A stretch of DNA of 6,174 nucleotides from Candidatus Omnitrophota bacterium (lineage in GTDB: Bacteria; Ratteibacteria; UBA8468; B48-G9; JAFGKM01), in assembly GCA_022704985.1 (NCBI GenBank), contig JAKJFI010000057.1:1-6174 (forward strand), given 5' to 3'. A model generated the notes under the pieces. It worked only from the letters and a program-made list of their open reading frames with translations. It had not been told where the DNA came from and made no database searches. Shown here one piece after another: positions 4,230 through 6,174 of this stretch; position 1 is the stretch's first letter, and each line of letters starts with the position of its first letter. A program made the translations under genes and the position numbers.

Positions 4230-6174
4230 TCTCGACCTCCACTATTGGTATCAATGAAAAATCGGCGAAAAGATTGAATAGGTCGTTGACCTTGCTCAAA
4301 AGCGCCAGTCTGTTATCCCGAAGCTTGCCGTCCGGACACATAATGAGAATGTCGTCGAAATATCTGTCTATAACATCTTTCCAACCGCTTAAGCTCCGCA
4401 AGAAATCGTCATATCGTTTATCTTCCAACAGCTTTCCCATATCCTTCCGGGAAACGTAGAATTCGTAGAGTTCCCTCTCCGTCTTCTCTGGGAGGAGCGA
4501 TTCGTCGAAGACCTGCGGCTCCAATCCCTTCTCGCGTGCCTGCTTCAGTATGTTTGCAACGCGTATAAAAGGAACCAGTATGCTCCTGGCCCCTTTCCCG
4601 CTCTTGAAGAATTTTTCAAGCGCGTCTATCTTATCGCGCATCATCACGAGATTCTCCCGGTGCGCGGAAATTACCGCCTTCCTGATACCCGGGGTTATCC
4701 CCTCTCCGGCAAGAAGATTCTCAGCTCTATGCAGGATGAAATTATTTATCTTTTCCGTAACTTCCCCGGACGCTTTGCCGTCAAAAACTCCGACCGCCTT
4801 CGTTATAACTTCCATCAGCGAAAACTCCGCCTTCTCCTTCCACACGATTTCTATAAAACCGTTCGCAAGCTTTTTCAGCCCGTACGGGTCCCCGCCGCCG
4901 CTCACCTTTACATCTTCCATGAGAAGGCCGCATATCGTTTCCAGCCGCACCGCCATAGAGGCTATGCGCGCCTCTCTTGTCCCAGGAAGACGGTCCCCGC
5001 TGAACCGGGGCAGGTAGTGCTCCTCAATACCGGATGAGACAATGCCGCTATATCCATTCCTCTCCGCGTATATCCTTCCTATAACTCCCTCCAGCGCAGG
5101 AAATTCCGCAACCATCAGGGTAGGCAAATCATTTTTGCACAGAGAGATAATCAGCGATATGTTATTCCTTTCTTCATCGGAAATACACATATAGGATGTA
5201 AGTATCTCTCCTATCTTCTTGAACCTTTCAACCCTGTCGTAAACACTGCCCCACATCGGATTGTATATGATATTTTTAAGCTGTTCCGTATAGGATGCGA
5301 AATCCGCCTGCAGGTCCTTTTCCATAAAAAACCCAGCGTCTTCCATCTTTGCATGCAGGACACTCTGGTAGTTATTCCTTACCTCGTCACCTCCAACGCC
5401 GTCAAAAACGGCAACATAACGAGGATAGAGCTTTCCGCCGCTTTCGTTCAGAGGTATGCCGTTCAGCTTTTTGATAACCGCTTTTACAACCTCGTCCGGG
5501 AGATTCATATATTCGTCTTTCAGACTGCATACCTCAATGAAGGGATATTCAACGAGACCTGAGATATACCTCACATACTCCTCGTCAAAAAATATGGATT
5601 CGCTATTATTGTCTCGCCCTTTCCCCTCTTTTTCCTCCGGGGGGAGAAGGTCGGTATGAGGAGGATACGCGAGGGTAACAGATAACTTTTTCTCCATGGC
5701 GGCTTTGGTAAATTCAAACCTGACTTCAGGGTCGAAAATCACAAACTTCTTGAGAACCTTGTCAAAATAGTCGGCAGGGCATGAAACTGAAAACCTGCCT
5801 GGCGCCAGAATCCTGTGTCCATACGAGAACCTTCCACTCTTCACCCCGCCTATCTCCATGCCGACGACTTCCTCTCCAAAGAGTACAAGTATCCACCTGA
5901 CCGGCCTTATAAACCTGAAGTCCCCGCCATCCCACTTCATCGCTCTCGGTATCTCGACCTTCCTGATGCTTTCCACCAGTATCCTGCCGAGAATACAGCG
6001 GACAGGTTCTCCCTTCTCCTCCCTGAGCGCCACAAGGACTTCTTTCCCCTTCTTTTCCCTGACAATAAGCTCCTTTGCCTCTATACCGTGGGATGCCGCA
6101 AATTTTTCCGCGGCAGGCGCGTACTTCCCATCCTTATCAATACAGATATCGACAGGCGGACCGTAAACCTCGGT
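4222..6174 (-). CDS. glyS: Glycyl-tRNA synthetase beta subunit, N-terminus outside window
   Basis: The reading frame is open to the right edge, giving 650 visible residues; roughly 50-60 N-terminal residues are missing compared with the usual length near 690-700. It is the beta chain of the bacterial alpha2beta2 glycyl-tRNA synthetase, which binds tRNA-Gly while the alpha chain (GlyQ) carries the catalytic site. Visible landmarks: E-V-Y-G-P-P at 2-7, the M-K-W-D-G-G-D-F-R-F-I-R-P-V-R-W block at 79-94, S-Y-G-H-R near 117-121, the L-V-E-Y-P segment near 207-211, M-E-D-A-G-F-F at about 277-283, the I-E-E-H-Y-L-P-R-F block near 383-391, G-D-P-Y-G-L at about 428-433, and the C-terminal anticodon-binding domain with L-R-D-N-R-L-A-L-L at 618-626. 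Residues about 168-193 look like an insertion before L-V-E-Y-P, encoded partly by a DNA palindrome. An in-frame GTG at 6033 is internal. glyQ is expected just upstream. The gene overlaps glyA by 8 bp. Confidence 0.95.
   Translation of the reverse strand, partial: TEVYGPPVDICIDKDGKYAPAAEKFAASHGIEAKELIVREKKGKEVLVALREEKGEPVRCILGRILVESIRKVEIPRAMKWDGGDFRFIRPVRWILVLFGEEVVGMEIGGVKSGRFSYGHRILAPGRFSVSCPADYFDKVLKKFVIFDPEVRFEFTKAAMEKKLSVTLAYPPHTDLLPPEEKEGKGRDNNSESIFFDEEYVRYISGLVEYPFIEVCSLKDEYMNLPDEVVKAVIKKLNGIPLNESGGKLYPRYVAVFDGVGGDEVRNNYQSVLHAKMEDAGFFMEKDLQADFASYTEQLKNIIYNPMWGSVYDRVERFKKIGEILTSYMCISDEERNNISLIISLCKNDLPTLMVAEFPALEGVIGRIYAERNGYSGIVSSGIEEHYLPRFSGDRLPGTREARIASMAVRLETICGLLMEDVKVSGGGDPYGLKKLANGFIEIVWKEKAEFSLMEVITKAVGVFDGKASGEVTEKINNFILHRAENLLAGEGITPGIRKAVISAHRENLVMMRDKIDALEKFFKSGKGARSILVPFIRVANILKQAREKGLEPQVFDESLLPEKTERELYEFYVSRKDMGKLLEDKRYDDFLRSLSGWKDVIDRYFDDILIMCPDGKLRDNRLALLSKVNDLFNLFADFSLIPIVEVENA
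4235..4240 (-). promoter_or_regulatory. Shine-Dalgarno site of glyA, inside glyS
   Basis: On the minus strand GGAGGT lies 5 bases before the glyA ATG (4229-4227), within the final codons of glyS. It supports this start and coupled translation of glyS and glyA. Confidence 0.85.
5613..5660. repeat. Palindromic GC-rich element embedded in glyS
   Basis: CCTTTCCCC (5618-5626) pairs with GGGGAGAAGG (5641-5650) through eight Watson-Crick pairs and one T-G, with one bulged base. Two further inner pairs (5627/5640 wobble, 5628/5639) close a 10-base loop. The stretch encodes about residues 176-186 of the visible GlyS (LLPPEEKEGKG), a Pro/Glu/Lys/Gly loop that I do not expect in this family at this place. 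The minus-strand order, CCTCAT start, CCTTCTCCCCCC arm, GAGGGGAAAGGGCGAG end, resembles intergenic hairpin repeats and shares AAGGGCGAG with the element near 406-414. An in-frame repeat insertion is an inference. Confidence 0.4.

Noticed and set aside
6031..6033. GTG as the glyS start, giving a 603-residue protein
   Set aside because: The frame continues to the window edge and the extra 47 residues match the GlyS family (E-V-Y-G-P-P and following), so the GTG is internal.
1..6174. A new defence, mobile or biosynthetic system
   Set aside because: All full-length genes are recognised housekeeping families. I see no transposase, integrase, toxin-antitoxin pair, direct-repeat array or structured RNA of notable size.

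Overview
This window is an ordinary bacterial chromosomal segment with two gene sets that converge at about position 740. On the plus strand are the 3' end of a tetratricopeptide-repeat (TPR) protein and then rpmB, encoding a zinc-binding type of ribosomal protein bL28. On the minus strand is a compact run that reads, in transcription order, glyS (glycyl-tRNA synthetase beta subunit, N-terminus outside the window), glyA (serine hydroxymethyltransferase), a dCMP deaminase gene and a recJ-type single-strand exonuclease gene.

The minus-strand genes look like one operon. glyS and glyA overlap by 8 bp. glyA and the deaminase gene overlap by 23 bp. The deaminase and recJ genes are 52 bp apart. Each internal start has a clear Shine-Dalgarno sequence, and two of these lie inside the preceding gene. 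Functionally the group joins glycine charging, serine/glycine interconversion with production of 5,10-methylene-tetrahydrofolate, production of dUMP (the other substrate for thymidylate synthesis), and a DNA-repair exonuclease. The promoter and probably glyQ (alpha subunit) lie beyond the right edge.

The least ordinary parts are small DNA elements. A palindromic GC-rich segment lies in frame inside glyS and appears to add about 20-25 residues. A degenerate copy of a similar-looking element lies between the TPR gene and rpmB. A compact hairpin covers the recJ ribosome-binding site. These resemble the short dispersed hairpin repeats of many uncultivated bacteria, but a genome search is needed to prove it.

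The organism is a bacterium with moderate GC content. The divergent but intact housekeeping proteins, the alpha/beta-type glycyl-tRNA synthetase, the cysteine-rich RecJ and the dispersed hairpins suggest an uncultivated, probably anaerobic lineage, for instance something like Omnitrophota. This placement is a weak inference. I found no mobile element, CRISPR array, tRNA, rRNA or defence system, and no convincing new multi-gene system. No stretch longer than 100 bases lacks a gene.
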